Counted from the first letter of the stretch, positions 20,232 through 30,003 are shown. The stretch: DNA of 64,000 bases from Burkholderia pyrrocinia (GCF_018417535.1 NZ_CP070979.1:1116001-1180000), one strand, 5' to 3'. Numbers and translations: made by a program. Notes: generated from the letters alone by a model not told the origin.

Positions 20232-21376
20232 CGCGCCGCGCCCTCGAAGTCCGGTTGGCGCGCGGCAGTGCGAGCGCCCGACCCTTGCGCGTCCGGGTTG
20301 TCGCGCGACGACACGTCGTCGTGGTCGTCGGCAGGCGCTCCGGCCAGCAGCCGCAACGACGCAATCCGCGGCGCGGCATCGGCAAGCGGCGTGTCGACGA
20401 CGAATTCGGCAATCCCGTAGCGACGATGCAGTGCGTCGAGCTCGCGCAGCACGGCGTCGCGCGTGCCGTGCACGATCCGCGTCTCGCGCGGGTCGATCCG
20501 GTGCGGGCCGCCGCCCGCCTGACGGATGTACGCGTGCGCCTGTTCGAGGCTGCCGACGTTGACCGCGGGGGTGTCGCCGACCTGTACGCGAAAGCCTTGA
20601 TGCCCGCTTGCCAGTTGCGCGGCCGCGTCGCGCGTCGCGGCGACGATCGCGGAGACCGCGAGCAGCGGCGTGCGGCCGCCGGATGCGTGGCGGTACGCGT
20701 CGAACGCCCGTTCCAGGTCCACGGTCGATGCGTTCAGATGCGACGCATAGACGAACGTCCAGCCGAGCCGAGCGGCGAGCGCGGCGCTTTCCGCACTTGC
20801 GCCGAGCAGGAACGGTTGCGCGGGCACGGACGGTAGCGGCGTCGCGTGCAGCGCGGTGGCGTTGTCGTCGTCGGGCGCGTCCGGCCGCGTGCCGGCGCGC
20901 TGGAGATGGCGATCCAGTTCGTCGGCCAGTTCGGCGAACGATGCGCGACGAGCCGGATCGTAACCGGCCTGCAGCGCGCGCGTCGACAGCGGCAGGCCGC
21001 CCGGCGCCTTGCCGACGCCGAGATCGACGCGGCCGGGCGCGAGCGACGCGAGCAGGTTGAAGTTTTCCGCGATCTTGTACGGACTGTAGTGCTGCAGCAT
21101 CACGCCACCCGACCCCACGCGGATTCGTCGTGTCTGCGCCAGCACATGCGCGATCAGGACCTCCGGGGACGGGCACGCGAGCGCGGCCGTGTTGTGATGC
21201 TCGGCGAGCCAGTAGCGGTGATAACCGGCGGCGTCGGCGAAGCGCGCGAGCGACACGCTGCGCGCCAGTGCGTCGGCGGCGGTTTCTCCCGGCGCGACGG
21301 GGCTCTTGTCGAGCACGCTCAAGCGGAATGGCAACGCGGCCAGGGCGGAATCGGAATGGTTGGCGTCGAACGTCAT
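20228..21376 (-). CDS. LLM-class flavin oxidoreductase, MsnO8/YtmO-like group
   Basis: 382 residues; luciferase-like TIM barrel. The LSVLDKSPV start, RYWLAEHHNTAALACPSPE (about residue 59) and GGVMLQHYSPYKIAENF (about 93) are typical of the group that includes Bacillus CmoO (YtmO). The C-terminal part after about residue 345 is a loose polar tail. It is the first gene of a minus-strand operon with GNAT and a complete ABC importer. The promoter lies in the 341-bp gap to the divergent LLM gene. Confidence 0.87.
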   Translation of the reverse strand: MTFDANHSDSALAALPFRLSVLDKSPVAPGETAADALARSVSLARFADAAGYHRYWLAEHHNTAALACPSPEVLIAHVLAQTRRIRVGSGGVMLQHYSPYKIAENFNLLASLAPGRVDLGVGKAPGGLPLSTRALQAGYDPARRASFAELADELDRHLQRAGTRPDAPDDDNATALHATPLPSVPAQPFLLGASAESAALAARLGWTFVYASHLNASTVDLERAFDAYRHASGGRTPLLAVSAIVAATRDAAAQLASGHQGFRVQVGDTPAVNVGSLEQAHAYIRQAGGGPHRIDPRETRIVHGTRDAVLRELDALHRRYGIAEFVVDTPLADAAPRIASLRLLAGAPADDHDDVSSRDNPDAQGSGARTAARQPDFEGAAR

Positions 21377-21717
21377 GATGATGCGATCGGCGCGGGTCGA
21401 AGCGGCCTGATCAACGGGTTAGGCATGCAGAATTATTTTTCGCCTGCGTTCGCACGGTCAAACAATCAAGAAGAATATGGAAAGCCGAAAATATTCGTTC
21501 CGGCCGACCGGGGGGGCTGCGTTATGGTCGTTGGCTGCGCGCCTCGCGGCGTGCGCCTGTGGGCCATGCCGGACGACCCGACGCGAGCGCCGTCGGCAAC
21601 GCGATGCCGGCATGCGTCCTCCGATCGAACCGAATCACGAGGAACGCGGATGAACGACAGAAGCGGACGAGGCGCGGCACGCGCCGCAAGCGACGATGCG
21701 TTGGCCGGAGTCGCGTC
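21377..21717. promoter_or_regulatory. Divergent promoter region of the two monooxygenase operons
   Basis: 341 bp without a convincing gene; locally A/T-rich around 21425-21500. It contains an inverted repeat GAATAT-N12-ATATTC (21473-21496), a plausible LysR-type or dimeric-regulator site. Sulfur-scavenging genes in Burkholderia are commonly controlled by CysB or SsuR, but no regulator gene lies in this cluster, so the identity of the protein is open. Confidence 0.4.
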
Positions 21718-23025
21718 ATGAGCCGCGCACGCAGACGACTGAAGACGCTCGTCGGTGCGGCGAGTGTGCTTTACGCGCCCGGCGACCCGGACATCGTACA
21801 GGGCGTGCGACGCGCGGCGTCGCTCGCGCGCAAGGCGGAAACCGAGAAGATCACCGGCCTCTTCACGGCCGACCTGTTGCAGGCCGATCCGGCCGGTCTC
21901 GCCGGCAGCACGGGCAGCCAGGAGCCGATCGTTGCGCTGGCCGCGCTGAGCCAGGCGACGTCGGCCATCGGGCTCGTCGCGACGGTGTCGACGACGTATC
22001 ACCACCCTTACAACCTTGCGCGGCTGATCGGCACGCTCGATCACGTGAGCGGCGGCCGCGCCGCATGGAACGCGGTGACGTCGTCGGTCGGCGAGGAAAA
22101 CTTCGGCGATGCCGCACTGCCCGACCCGGAACAGCGCTACGCGCGTGCGAGCGAATTCGTCGAGGTCGTCAACGCGCTGTTCGACGCGAACGATCCGGCC
22201 GCGACGCGGCGCGGGCCGGCCGGCAGCATCTCGGTCGACCCGCGCAAGCTCGGTGCGATCGACTACCGCGGCGCGCACTTCCAGGTGCAGGGGCCGCTGA
22301 ACGTGCCGCCGTCGCCGCAGCGGCGGCCCGTGCTGTTCCAGGCCGGGCAGTCGGCAAGCGGCGTGGCACTCGGCGCGCGGTACGCGGAAGTCGTCTACAC
22401 ATCGCAGCCGACGCTCGACGATGCGCGCGCGTTCGTCGCCGAACTGCATCGGCAGGCTGGCGAGTTCGGTCGCGGCGGCCGTCTGCCGTTCGTGATGAAC
22501 TCGTTTCATTCGGTGATCGGCGAATCCGACGCCGACGTCGCGCGGCGGCTGCGCGACAAACACGAACGAATCGATTACGAACAAGGCAGGCTGAAACTCG
22601 CCGACATGCTCGGCGGCGGCGTCGACCTTCGCGATCTGCCGCTCGACCAGCCGCTGCCGCAATCGCTGCTGCCGGCGATCGACAGCGTGCAGCGCCGGCG
22701 CGGACGCGTCGCGATCTTCGTCGGCTATGCGCGGCAGCGGTTGACGCTGCGCGAGCTGATCGTCCGCGCGCAGGAGACCGGCCACTGGTTCGTCGCCGGC
22801 ACACCGGAGCAACTCGCCGATGCGATCGAAACGCGCTATCGCGCGGGACTCGTCGACGTGCTGTCGCTGCACGGGCTCGGCCAGCCGGATCAGGAGGATC
22901 TGCTGCTGAACGGATTGCTGCCCGAGTTGCGCCGGCGCGATCTGCTCGATACCGATTATCTCGGCGAGGATTTCCGCGCGAATCTCGAACTTCCTGCGGT
23001 GCAGCGCGAGCGCGTGCTGGCGTGA
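21718..23025 (+). CDS. NtaA/SnaA/DszA-family flavin monooxygenase
   Basis: 435 residues from the ATG at 21718. The family core is clear: IGLVATVSTTYHHPYNLARL (about residue 82), DHVSGGRAAWNAVTS (about 107), and PVLFQAGQSASGVALGA (about 203). Members oxidise organosulfur or chelating compounds with FMNH2 and O2 (DszA, NtaA, CmoJ). The first 45 residues are shorter than usual and lack the common GHH-x-AAWR motif, so this is a divergent subgroup or has a modified N-terminus. It heads a plus-strand set with a ribose-type ABC importer and OsmC. Confidence 0.87.
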   Translation: MSRARRRLKTLVGAASVLYAPGDPDIVQGVRRAASLARKAETEKITGLFTADLLQADPAGLAGSTGSQEPIVALAALSQATSAIGLVATVSTTYHHPYNLARLIGTLDHVSGGRAAWNAVTSSVGEENFGDAALPDPEQRYARASEFVEVVNALFDANDPAATRRGPAGSISVDPRKLGAIDYRGAHFQVQGPLNVPPSPQRRPVLFQAGQSASGVALGARYAEVVYTSQPTLDDARAFVAELHRQAGEFGRGGRLPFVMNSFHSVIGESDADVARRLRDKHERIDYEQGRLKLADMLGGGVDLRDLPLDQPLPQSLLPAIDSVQRRRGRVAIFVGYARQRLTLRELIVRAQETGHWFVAGTPEQLADAIETRYRAGLVDVLSLHGLGQPDQEDLLLNGLLPELRRRDLLDTDYLGEDFRANLELPAVQRERVLA

Positions 23026-23197
23026 ACCGGCGACGATCGGACGGGGCCCGTGTCGATCGTCGATCCGCGCACGATTACGCAAAACATCGGCAGGGCCGGG
23101 CGGTCGAGTCGAACAGCCGGTCTATCGGCCTGCAGCGAGAGCGGCAGGCGCAGCGTGCGTCCGTCCGGCGGCACGACGAACATTGGAGTGGCCTGAT

Positions 23198-23395
23198 ATG
23201 AACCGCGAGGTGCCGTTTCAGCCGGAAGCAAGGTGTGCCGACTCGAAGCATTGCGGCGAATGTTTCGTATCCGCGTACGGGAGCGCGATCGAAGGGTCGC
23301 TCGCGAGCGATGCCGAACGCTTCTGCGAACGCGAACGGCCGACCGGACGGTACGGCTCGCCGAAGCGGCATGCAAGCCGGCGGACGGGATCGTGA
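23198..23395 (+). CDS. Possible small leader ORF coupled to the ABC ATPase
   Basis: 65 codons beginning MNREVPFQPEARCADSKHCG. The ATG has GGAG about 10 nt upstream, and the stop overlaps the GTG start of the ATPase gene as GTGA, the classic layout for translational coupling. No family is recognised and the composition is ordinary. The rest of the 366-bp gap (23026-23391) shows nothing else. It may be a real small gene or chance; low confidence. Confidence 0.25.
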   Translation: MNREVPFQPEARCADSKHCGECFVSAYGSAIEGSLASDAERFCERERPTGRYGSPKRHASRRTGS

Positions 23396-24900
23396 GCGCA
23401 GCACTCGCACATCGACCGCATCGATCGGCGTCGCCGGCCGTCCTGAGCGCCGCCGGCATCGCGAAACGGTTCGACGCGACCGTCGCGCTGGCGTCGCTCG
23501 ACCTGTCGATCGCCGCCGGTGAAGTCGTCGCGCTGATGGGCGCGAACGGCGCGGGCAAATCGACCTTCGTGAAGATCCTGAGCGGCGTGATCCGGCCCGA
23601 CGGCGGCACGCTGACGCTGCGCGGCGCACCCTATCGGCCGGCTTCGCCGTACGCGGCGAAGCGGCTCGGCGTCGCCACCGTGCACCAGTCGGTCGCCGAC
23701 GCCGTCGTGCCGACACTGTCGATCGCCGACAACCTGTTGCTCGACCGGCTGTGCGATCCGGCCTCGCCGTGGCGCGCACCGCCGGCCGCACGGCACACCG
23801 CGGCGCGACCGCTCGCCGAGCGCGTCGGGCTCGACGCCGACCTGTCGGCGCCGCTCGCGTCGCTGTCGCTGGCCGATCAGCAGCGCGTGACCTTGGCGCG
23901 CTCGCTCGCCGGGCAGCCCGGCCTGCTGATCCTCGACGAGCCGACCGCGAGCCTGTCCGCGCCGGAAGCGGAGCGGCTCTTCGCGCTGCTGGACGCGTTG
24001 CGCAACGATGGCGTCGCGATCCTGCTGGTGTCGCACCGGCTCGGCGACTTGCGCCGCATCGCCGATCGTGTGGCGATCGTCCGCGACGGCCGGATCGTCG
24101 CCGACCTGGCCGCGCCGGTCGACTTCGATGCCGCGGTGGAAACGATGATCGGACGGCCGTTGCCGAAGGCGCGCGCAGCGGACGCGGGCCGCGCCACGTC
24201 GTCGTCCGAAGCCGGCTTCAGCCTGCGGAACCTCCGGCTCGCGCCGGCCAGCGTGCCGTTCGACCTCGACGTCCGGCGCGGCGAGATCGTCGCGATCGCG
24301 GGCCCGGTCGGCGGCGGCAAGTCGCGCCTCGCCAGCGTGATCTTCGGCGCCGCGCGCCCGGCCGCCGGCGAGATGACGCTCGACGGCCGGCCGTGGCGGC
24401 CGCGCTCGCCGGTCGACGCCATTCGCGCCGGCGTGTTCCTGGCCGGCGAGGACCGCTGGCGCACGTCGCTGTTTCCCGACAGCGTGCCGTTCGCGTCGAT
24501 CGCCGGCACGATCAGCTTTCCGTTCCTGTCGCGCTGGTTCACGGGCGGCGCGGTGCGGCCGGCCCGCGAACGCGCTGCCGCCGCGGCCGCGATCGCCGCC
24601 TTCGGCATCCGCTGCACGGGCCCGGACGACCGGCTCGTGCGCCTGTCCGGCGGCAACCAGCAGAAAGTCGTGCTCGCGCGCTGGCATGCGGAACGCGCGC
24701 GGATGTTGCTGCTCGACGAACCGTTTCAAGGCATCGATGCCGGCGCGCGCGCCGATATCGTCGATACGCTGCGGCGCCACGCGCACGAGCGCGCGACGCT
24801 CGTGTTCGTCAGCGATCTCGAAGAAGCGGCCGAGATCGCCGATCGCATCGTGCGGTTCGATCGCGCCACACTCGACCATCCGCTTCCGCCTTCCTCCTGA
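23392..24900 (+). CDS. Ribose-type ABC transporter, double ATPase (RbsA-like)
   Basis: 502 residues from the GTG at 23392. The first ABC domain has Walker A GANGAGKS (about residue 50), signature LSLADQQRV and Walker B LLILDEPT. The second has an altered P-loop GPVGGGKS (about 304), signature LSGGNQQKV and Walker B LLLDEPF, the usual RbsA/MglA asymmetry. Together with the permease and periplasmic protein downstream it forms a CUT2-type importer. Such systems also import non-sugars; the flanking monooxygenase and OsmC suggest this one may. Confidence 0.9.
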   Translation: MSAALAHRPHRSASPAVLSAAGIAKRFDATVALASLDLSIAAGEVVALMGANGAGKSTFVKILSGVIRPDGGTLTLRGAPYRPASPYAAKRLGVATVHQSVADAVVPTLSIADNLLLDRLCDPASPWRAPPAARHTAARPLAERVGLDADLSAPLASLSLADQQRVTLARSLAGQPGLLILDEPTASLSAPEAERLFALLDALRNDGVAILLVSHRLGDLRRIADRVAIVRDGRIVADLAAPVDFDAAVETMIGRPLPKARAADAGRATSSSEAGFSLRNLRLAPASVPFDLDVRRGEIVAIAGPVGGGKSRLASVIFGAARPAAGEMTLDGRPWRPRSPVDAIRAGVFLAGEDRWRTSLFPDSVPFASIAGTISFPFLSRWFTGGAVRPARERAAAAAAIAAFGIRCTGPDDRLVRLSGGNQQKVVLARWHAERARMLLLDEPFQGIDAGARADIVDTLRRHAHERATLVFVSDLEEAAEIADRIVRFDRATLDHPLPPSS

Positions 24901-24915
24901 GTGACAGTGCCTCCC

Positions 24916-25974
24916 ATGAAACCCGTTTCCTCTTCCCTCGCGCACGATGCATTGCCCGGCCAACGGGCGCGCCGCCCCGCGCCGGCTCGCATTCGCGCGG
25001 CGCTCGAACGCACGGGCATCCTGCTCGTGCTGGCCGCTCTCGTCGTCGTGTTCGCGGTCAGGGAGCCCGCGTTCCTGAACCTCGACAACTTGTTCAGCAT
25101 TCTTCAGGCGGTGTCGATCGTCGCGCTGCTCGGCATCGGCGTGACGATCACGCTCGCGGCGGGCGGCTTCGACCTGTCGGTGGGCAGCGTGGCCGCGTCC
25201 GCGCAGATGGCCGCCAGCTATGTGCTGGTCGTCTGGCACGGCGGCACGCTTGCGGCGGTGGCCGCCTGCGTCGCGCTCGGCGTGGCCGCCGGGTTGTTCA
25301 ACGGCCTGCTGATTACGCGGCTGCGCGTGCCCGACCAGCTTGCGACGCTCGGCACGCTGTTCCTGCTGGCGGGCCTGCAGCTGATCCCGACCGGCGGCCG
25401 GTCGCTCGCGACCGGTTCGGTGCTGCCCGACGGCACGGACGCGACGGGCGTGTTTCCCGCCGCGTTTCTCGCGCTCGGGCGTTTGCGCGTGTTCGACGTC
25501 GTGCCGTTGCCGGTGCTGCTGCTTGCGGCAGTGACGGTGCTGGCCTGCGTCGCGATGGAAGCGACGCGCTGGGGCCGCGTGATCTACGCGATCGGCGGCA
25601 ACGAAACGGCCGCACGACTCGCCGGCGCGCCGGCCGCGCGCTACCGGGTTGCCGCGTATGTCGTGTCGGGCGCGATCGCGTCGCTGGGCGGCGTGCTGAT
25701 CGCCGCACGGGTCGGACGCGGCGACGTGAGCGCCGGGCACTCGCTGCTGCTCGACGCGGTGGCCGCCGCGCTGGTGGGTTACGCCGTGTGGGGCGCCAAG
25801 CGGCCGAACGTGTTCGGCACGGTCGTGGGCGCGGTATTCGTCGGCGTGTTGCTCAACGGGCTGACGATGCTGAACGCGCCGTACTACATGCAGGACTTCA
25901 TCAAGGGCGTGTTGCTGGTGCTCGCGCTGGCGTTCACGTTCGGCATCGGTCGCCGTGCGGACGCGCGTGCGTGA
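24916..25974 (+). CDS. Ribose-type ABC transporter permease (RbsC-like)
   Basis: 352 residues from the ATG at 24916 (an alternative GTG at 24901 would add five). About ten hydrophobic helices; family motifs ITLAAGGFDLSVGS (about residue 83), AIGGNETAARLAG (about 225) and a conserved C-terminal DFIKGVLLVLALAF. It forms the membrane channel, working with the ATPase 15 bp upstream and the binding protein at 26240. Confidence 0.92.
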   Translation: MKPVSSSLAHDALPGQRARRPAPARIRAALERTGILLVLAALVVVFAVREPAFLNLDNLFSILQAVSIVALLGIGVTITLAAGGFDLSVGSVAASAQMAASYVLVVWHGGTLAAVAACVALGVAAGLFNGLLITRLRVPDQLATLGTLFLLAGLQLIPTGGRSLATGSVLPDGTDATGVFPAAFLALGRLRVFDVVPLPVLLLAAVTVLACVAMEATRWGRVIYAIGGNETAARLAGAPAARYRVAAYVVSGAIASLGGVLIAARVGRGDVSAGHSLLLDAVAAALVGYAVWGAKRPNVFGTVVGAVFVGVLLNGLTMLNAPYYMQDFIKGVLLVLALAFTFGIGRRADARA

Positions 25975-26239
25975 CGGGGCAGGGCGCGCGGCGCCGCCTC
26001 AAGCGGCGCGGCTGCGCCGTGTCGCGGCGACTGCAGTCAACCCCGGGCACGCTCCCCGACCATCGATTCCTGCGACGGTTATCACGCGCGCGCTCGATTG
26101 CTTGTTCCCGGATCGACGCGACGCGGCCGCCGTCGGTTTGCGATCCGAAGGAATATCCATTTCCGAATCGCTCGGTTTGAGCGTGCCTGTCGCGCTGGTA
26201 GATTGTGCGGATATCGTCCCCCACGGAGACAGGCAGACC

Positions 26240-27316
26240 ATGCGATCGTCGCTTCGCCGCAAGTCACGCATCGACCGGAGGGTCGGTGTGCTCACGCTGT
26301 TTTTCGCGGCTGCATTGGCCGCGCTTGCACCCGCGGCGCACGCCGGCCCGCTCAAGGGCGCGCCCGCGCCGTTCGACAAGGGCGGCGTGAAGATCGCGCT
26401 CGTCAACTATCTGTCGACCGGCGACTTCTTCCAGGCCTACGAGGCCGGCGCGCAGAAGCAGGCGAAGGCGCTCGGCGTCGATCTGCGCATCTACGAGGGC
26501 CGGCAGGATGCGGCCGAACAGCGCGAGCAGATCCAGCAGGCGATCAGCATCGGCGTGTCCGCGATCATCGTCAACCACGGATTGCCCGAATCGTTGAAGG
26601 ACGTCGTCCAGCGCGCGTTGGACAAGGGGATCAAGGTCGTCGCGTTCGACGTCGATCTCGGCAATCCGAAGGTGCCGCAAATCGAGCAGAGCGATCGCGA
26701 CCTGGCCAACCTGCTGCTCGGTCAGGCGGTCAAGGACAACGGCGACGCATTCGCGGCCGGTTATGTGTATGTCGCCGGCTTTGCACCGCTCGACCGGCGC
26801 GATGCCGCATGGCGCGACTTCAAGCGCGCGCACCCGAAGGTGCAGGAAAAGGCGCGCTGGGGCACCGTCGACAATCCGATCGCGCAATCGGTCGCGAATC
26901 AGGCCGCGGCGGCCTATCGCGCGAATCCCGACATCCGCGTCGTGTTCGCGCCTTACGACGAGTTCGCGCGCGGCGCGAAGCTCGCTGCGGACGAAGCGAA
27001 ACTGTCGTCGAAGATCCGCATCTACAGCGCGGATATCTCGACCGCCGACATCGAAGCCATCCGCGCGTCGAACAGCGCGTGGGTCGCGACGGCCGCGACC
27101 AATCCCGCGATCGTCGGCGCCGTGTCGGTGCGGGCCGCCGCGCTGCTCGTCGCCGGCCAGGACCCGGGAGCGCGCATCGTCGTCAAGCCGACGCTGATCA
27201 CGCGCGACGATCTCGTGAAAAACGACATCCGGACCGTGGCCGAACTCGGCGCGAAGTTCCCGGCGTTCCGCGCGAGCGACGCGGCGACCGCCGCATGGAT
27301 TCCGAAGGCGGACTGA
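26240..27316 (+). CDS. Periplasmic substrate-binding protein, ribose/LuxP family (SBP family 4)
   Basis: 358 residues. Signal peptide at residues 1-35 (VLTLFFAAALAALAPAAHA). It has the two-lobe periplasmic-binding fold, with QREQIQQAISIGVSAIIVNHG and GIKVVAFDVD in lobe one and VVFAPYDEFARGAKLAADEA in lobe two. It delivers ligand to the RbsA/RbsC-like pair. The 265 bp before it (25975-26239) contain no gene and may carry a separate promoter or an intercistronic stem that raises expression of the binding protein. Confidence 0.9.
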   Translation: MRSSLRRKSRIDRRVGVLTLFFAAALAALAPAAHAGPLKGAPAPFDKGGVKIALVNYLSTGDFFQAYEAGAQKQAKALGVDLRIYEGRQDAAEQREQIQQAISIGVSAIIVNHGLPESLKDVVQRALDKGIKVVAFDVDLGNPKVPQIEQSDRDLANLLLGQAVKDNGDAFAAGYVYVAGFAPLDRRDAAWRDFKRAHPKVQEKARWGTVDNPIAQSVANQAAAAYRANPDIRVVFAPYDEFARGAKLAADEAKLSSKIRIYSADISTADIEAIRASNSAWVATAATNPAIVGAVSVRAAALLVAGQDPGARIVVKPTLITRDDLVKNDIRTVAELGAKFPAFRASDAATAAWIPKAD

Positions 27317-27388
27317 CCGCCGCCGACAGCGGGCGGCTGACGCCGCCCTGCGCGAAGCACAACCGACTGACGCACCGACGACCCGGCC

Positions 27389-27919
27389 ATGACGACCCTG
27401 AACGACTATCTCGCCCAAAAACGCGACGCCTGGCGCGCGAAGCAGGAAGCGGCACGCAACGATCCCGAATTCAAGGCGACGCCGCTGAAGGCGACCGTGC
27501 GCGCGCTCGGCCGCAGCGGCGTGCGCGAGATCCGCATTCGCGACTTCCAGGTGATCAGCGACAGTCCGCCCGACTTCGCGGGCTACAACCTCGGGCCCGC
27601 GTCGCCGGAGCTGCAGCTCGGCGTGCTGGGCAGCTGCCTCACGCACATCACGCTGATCCAGGCCGCCGAGCGCGGCCTGAAGATCGATGCGATCGAGGTG
27701 GAGGTGACCGGCGACCAGCATCCGCTTGCGCAGCAGCCGGGTTTCGAGCACGTGCCCGTGTTCCCGCACAACCTCCGCTATACGCTCGATATCTCGTCGC
27801 CCGAGCCGCCCGACGCGATTCGCGCGCTGCATCAGGCGGTCGAAGCGGTCTGCCCGATCTTCAACCTGCTGAGGTTGCCGCAGACCATCGACGGCGAACT
27901 GCGGCACACCCGTGCATAA
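27389..27919 (+). CDS. OsmC/Ohr-family thiol peroxidase-like protein
   Basis: 176 residues. OsmC proteins reduce organic hydroperoxides with a Cys pair; here only the second conserved Cys (VLGSCLTH, about Cys88) stands in its normal place, with a further Cys at AVCPIFNLL (about 153). Long N-terminal helix residues 1-30. OsmC-like proteins are frequently linked to organosulfur monooxygenase clusters. It is 72 bp downstream of the binding protein, so it is probably in the same transcript. Confidence 0.8.
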   Translation: MTTLNDYLAQKRDAWRAKQEAARNDPEFKATPLKATVRALGRSGVREIRIRDFQVISDSPPDFAGYNLGPASPELQLGVLGSCLTHITLIQAAERGLKIDAIEVEVTGDQHPLAQQPGFEHVPVFPHNLRYTLDISSPEPPDAIRALHQAVEAVCPIFNLLRLPQTIDGELRHTRA

Positions 27920-28419
27920 CGCGTCGGGGCCGCACGCTCGGCAGGACTTGCCGGCATGCGTCGACATCGACTCATGCCGAGGAGCTTCAAGCCCCCCGGA
28001 TTTCGGATCGGGATGTCCGATGGTCGTGAGGCGGGTGCGCCGTGCCGTCCGCACGATCGTGAAAGCGCTGGAACGCGTCCAGCAGCCGCGCGCGCTGCGC
28101 GGCCAGCGACGGGTCGCGCCGATCGCGCGGCCGCGCGACCGCGCGACCGCGATGTGGATCTCGTCGGCGATCCGGTAACGAAGAAATCCGCGATTGAACA
28201 TACGTGCTGCTGCTAAGCGCGCATGACGAGCGACTTTATGACGCACACCGAATAATTTATCGCTTTATATCGCTTGGGATAACCGGATCGCGAGAACAGA
28301 ATCTCCGCTGCCAGCGCTCGACGACAGTGCGTGTCGACGGTCCCGCATGCGCGCCGCGCGATGCGGGCGCCTGGCTCCAGGTAAATATCGCCGGACGCTC
28401 GGCGGAACAAGGGAGTGCG
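27920..28419. other. Intergenic region before the MFS transporter
   Basis: 500 bp. No gene is supported on either strand; minus-strand frames here look like degraded coding sequence but match nothing I can name. The right part (28231-28290) is A/T-rich (ACCGAATAATTTATCGC) and is the likely promoter of the MFS gene. Confidence 0.4.
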
Positions 28420-29847
28420 ATGAGTTCGATCGATCTGAACGCTGTCACGCCGGTATCTGCGCCTATTCGCTCCGCAAGCGACGTGGCGCGCCTGATCAAT
28501 ACGACGGACAGTTCCGTCAGCCATGCGCGGATGATCGTTCTGCTGGCGCTCGGCGGCGTGTTTCTCGATGCATACGACCTGACGACGTTGTCTTACGGCA
28601 TCGACGACGTGGCGCGCGAGTTCGGCCTGACGCCTGCGCTGACCGGGCTGGTCGGGTCGGCGATCATGATCGGTACGATCTTCGGCAGCCTGATCGGCGG
28701 ATGGCTGACCGACAGGATCGGTCGCTATCAGGTGTTCATGGCCGACATGCTGTTTTTCGTGATCGCGGCGATCGCGGCCGGGCTCGCGCCGAACGTCTGG
28801 GTACTGATCGGTGCGCGCTTCGTGATGGGGCTCGGTGTCGGCATCGACCTGCCCGTCGCGATGGCCTTTCTCGCGGAGTTCTCGAAGTTCAGCGGCCGCG
28901 GCAACAAGGCGTCGCGGCTCGCCGCCTGGTGCCCGATGTGGTACGTGGCGTCGTCGGTCTGTTTCCTGCTGATCTTCGGCCTGTATTTCCTGCTGCCGGC
29001 CCAGCATGCGGGATGGCTTTGGCGCGCGTCGCTGATCTTCGGTGCGGTGCCTGCGCTCGTCATCATTCTGTTCAGGAATCGCTTCATGAACGAATCGCCG
29101 CTGTGGGCCGCGAACCAGGGCGACCTGGCCAATGCCGCGCGCATTCTTCGCGAGTCCTACGGCATTCACGCGCACGAAGCGGAGGATGCGCAACGCGAGC
29201 CGAGCCCGCCGCCCGTGCGGATTCGCGTGCTGTTCCAGCGTCCGTATCTCGGGCGCACGATCGTCGCCAGCGTGATGAACCTGTGCATCCCGTTCGAATA
29301 CACGGCGATTGCGTTCTTTCTGCCGTCGATCCTGTCGCAGTTCCTCGGCGCGGGCGTGTTCGAGACGATCGCGGCATCGCTCGCGTTGAACGTTCTGTTC
29401 GCGTTTACCGGCGGCTTGCTGGGCATGCGTCTCGCATATCGATATCCGTCGCGTCATGTTGCGATCGCGGGTTTCGCGCTGCAGTTCGTCGCGCTTGTCG
29501 CGCTTGCGCTGGCCGGGCACCCGCACGGCGCGCTCGCGGTCGGTCTGGTGCTGCTGATGCTCGGCACCTGGCTGTTCGCCGAAGGCTTCGGGCCGGGCGC
29601 GCAGATGATGATCTATCCCACCTTGTCTTATCCGGCGGCGATCCGCGGCACCGGTGTCGGCTTCGGGCGTTCGCTGTGCGGCATCGGCCAGGCGCTTGCG
29701 CTGTTCGTGCTGCCGATCCTGCAGGCCCGTCTCGGTACGGACATGTTCTGGGTCGTCGCGATCAGTGCGGTCACGCCGATCGTGTTTCTGTTGATCGTGC
29801 GTTACGAGCCGACGGCGCGCGACGTCGACGACGAGGGCGTCGCGTGA
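28420..29847 (+). CDS. MFS transporter, sugar-porter/aromatic-acid-like
   Basis: 475 residues from the ATG at 28420, with GGGAG 5 nt upstream. Twelve predicted helices; MFS signatures GGWLTDRIGRYQVF (loop 2-3, about residue 102) and GLGVGIDLPVAMAFLAE (helix 4 region). The N-terminus is a roughly 35-residue cytoplasmic segment. It probably exports or imports an organic acid by proton coupling; the substrate is unknown. It is monocistronic, with a gene graveyard following. Confidence 0.87.
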   Translation: MSSIDLNAVTPVSAPIRSASDVARLINTTDSSVSHARMIVLLALGGVFLDAYDLTTLSYGIDDVAREFGLTPALTGLVGSAIMIGTIFGSLIGGWLTDRIGRYQVFMADMLFFVIAAIAAGLAPNVWVLIGARFVMGLGVGIDLPVAMAFLAEFSKFSGRGNKASRLAAWCPMWYVASSVCFLLIFGLYFLLPAQHAGWLWRASLIFGAVPALVIILFRNRFMNESPLWAANQGDLANAARILRESYGIHAHEAEDAQREPSPPPVRIRVLFQRPYLGRTIVASVMNLCIPFEYTAIAFFLPSILSQFLGAGVFETIAASLALNVLFAFTGGLLGMRLAYRYPSRHVAIAGFALQFVALVALALAGHPHGALAVGLVLLMLGTWLFAEGFGPGAQMMIYPTLSYPAAIRGTGVGFGRSLCGIGQALALFVLPILQARLGTDMFWVVAISAVTPIVFLLIVRYEPTARDVDDEGVA

Positions 29848-29899
29848 ACGCTGCGGGGATCGTTCGGCCTCCGGGATGATCCGGATCAAGCGTCCCGGT

Positions 29900-29995
29900 T
29901 GCCGCGAAGCGCGCGCATGGCGATTCAGGCTGCGTTACCGCGAATTTCACGCTTGACGAACCGGCATTGACGACGACGAGCGCGGGCGCAGGCAT
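29900..29995 (-). pseudogene. ackA: Acetate kinase (ackA) N-terminal stub
   Basis: The frame starts MPAPALVVVNAGSSSVKFAV, which contains the acetate/propionate kinase N-terminal signature (NAGSSSxKF, the phosphate-binding start of the ASKHA fold). Family resemblance ends within about 30 codons and the full enzyme needs about 400, so only the 5' end survives. The ATG is 9 bp after the stop of a universal stress protein remnant, as expected for a former usp-ackA operon reading leftward. Confidence 0.6.
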
Positions 29996-30003
29996 CGGCC
30001 GGC

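Noticed and set aside
23218..25740. 840-codon open frame on the minus strand opposite the ribose-type importer
   Set aside because: It is an antisense shadow: composition is Arg/Ala/His-rich with no recognisable domain, while the plus strand encodes clear ABC proteins. GC-rich codon bias opens such frames across the window.
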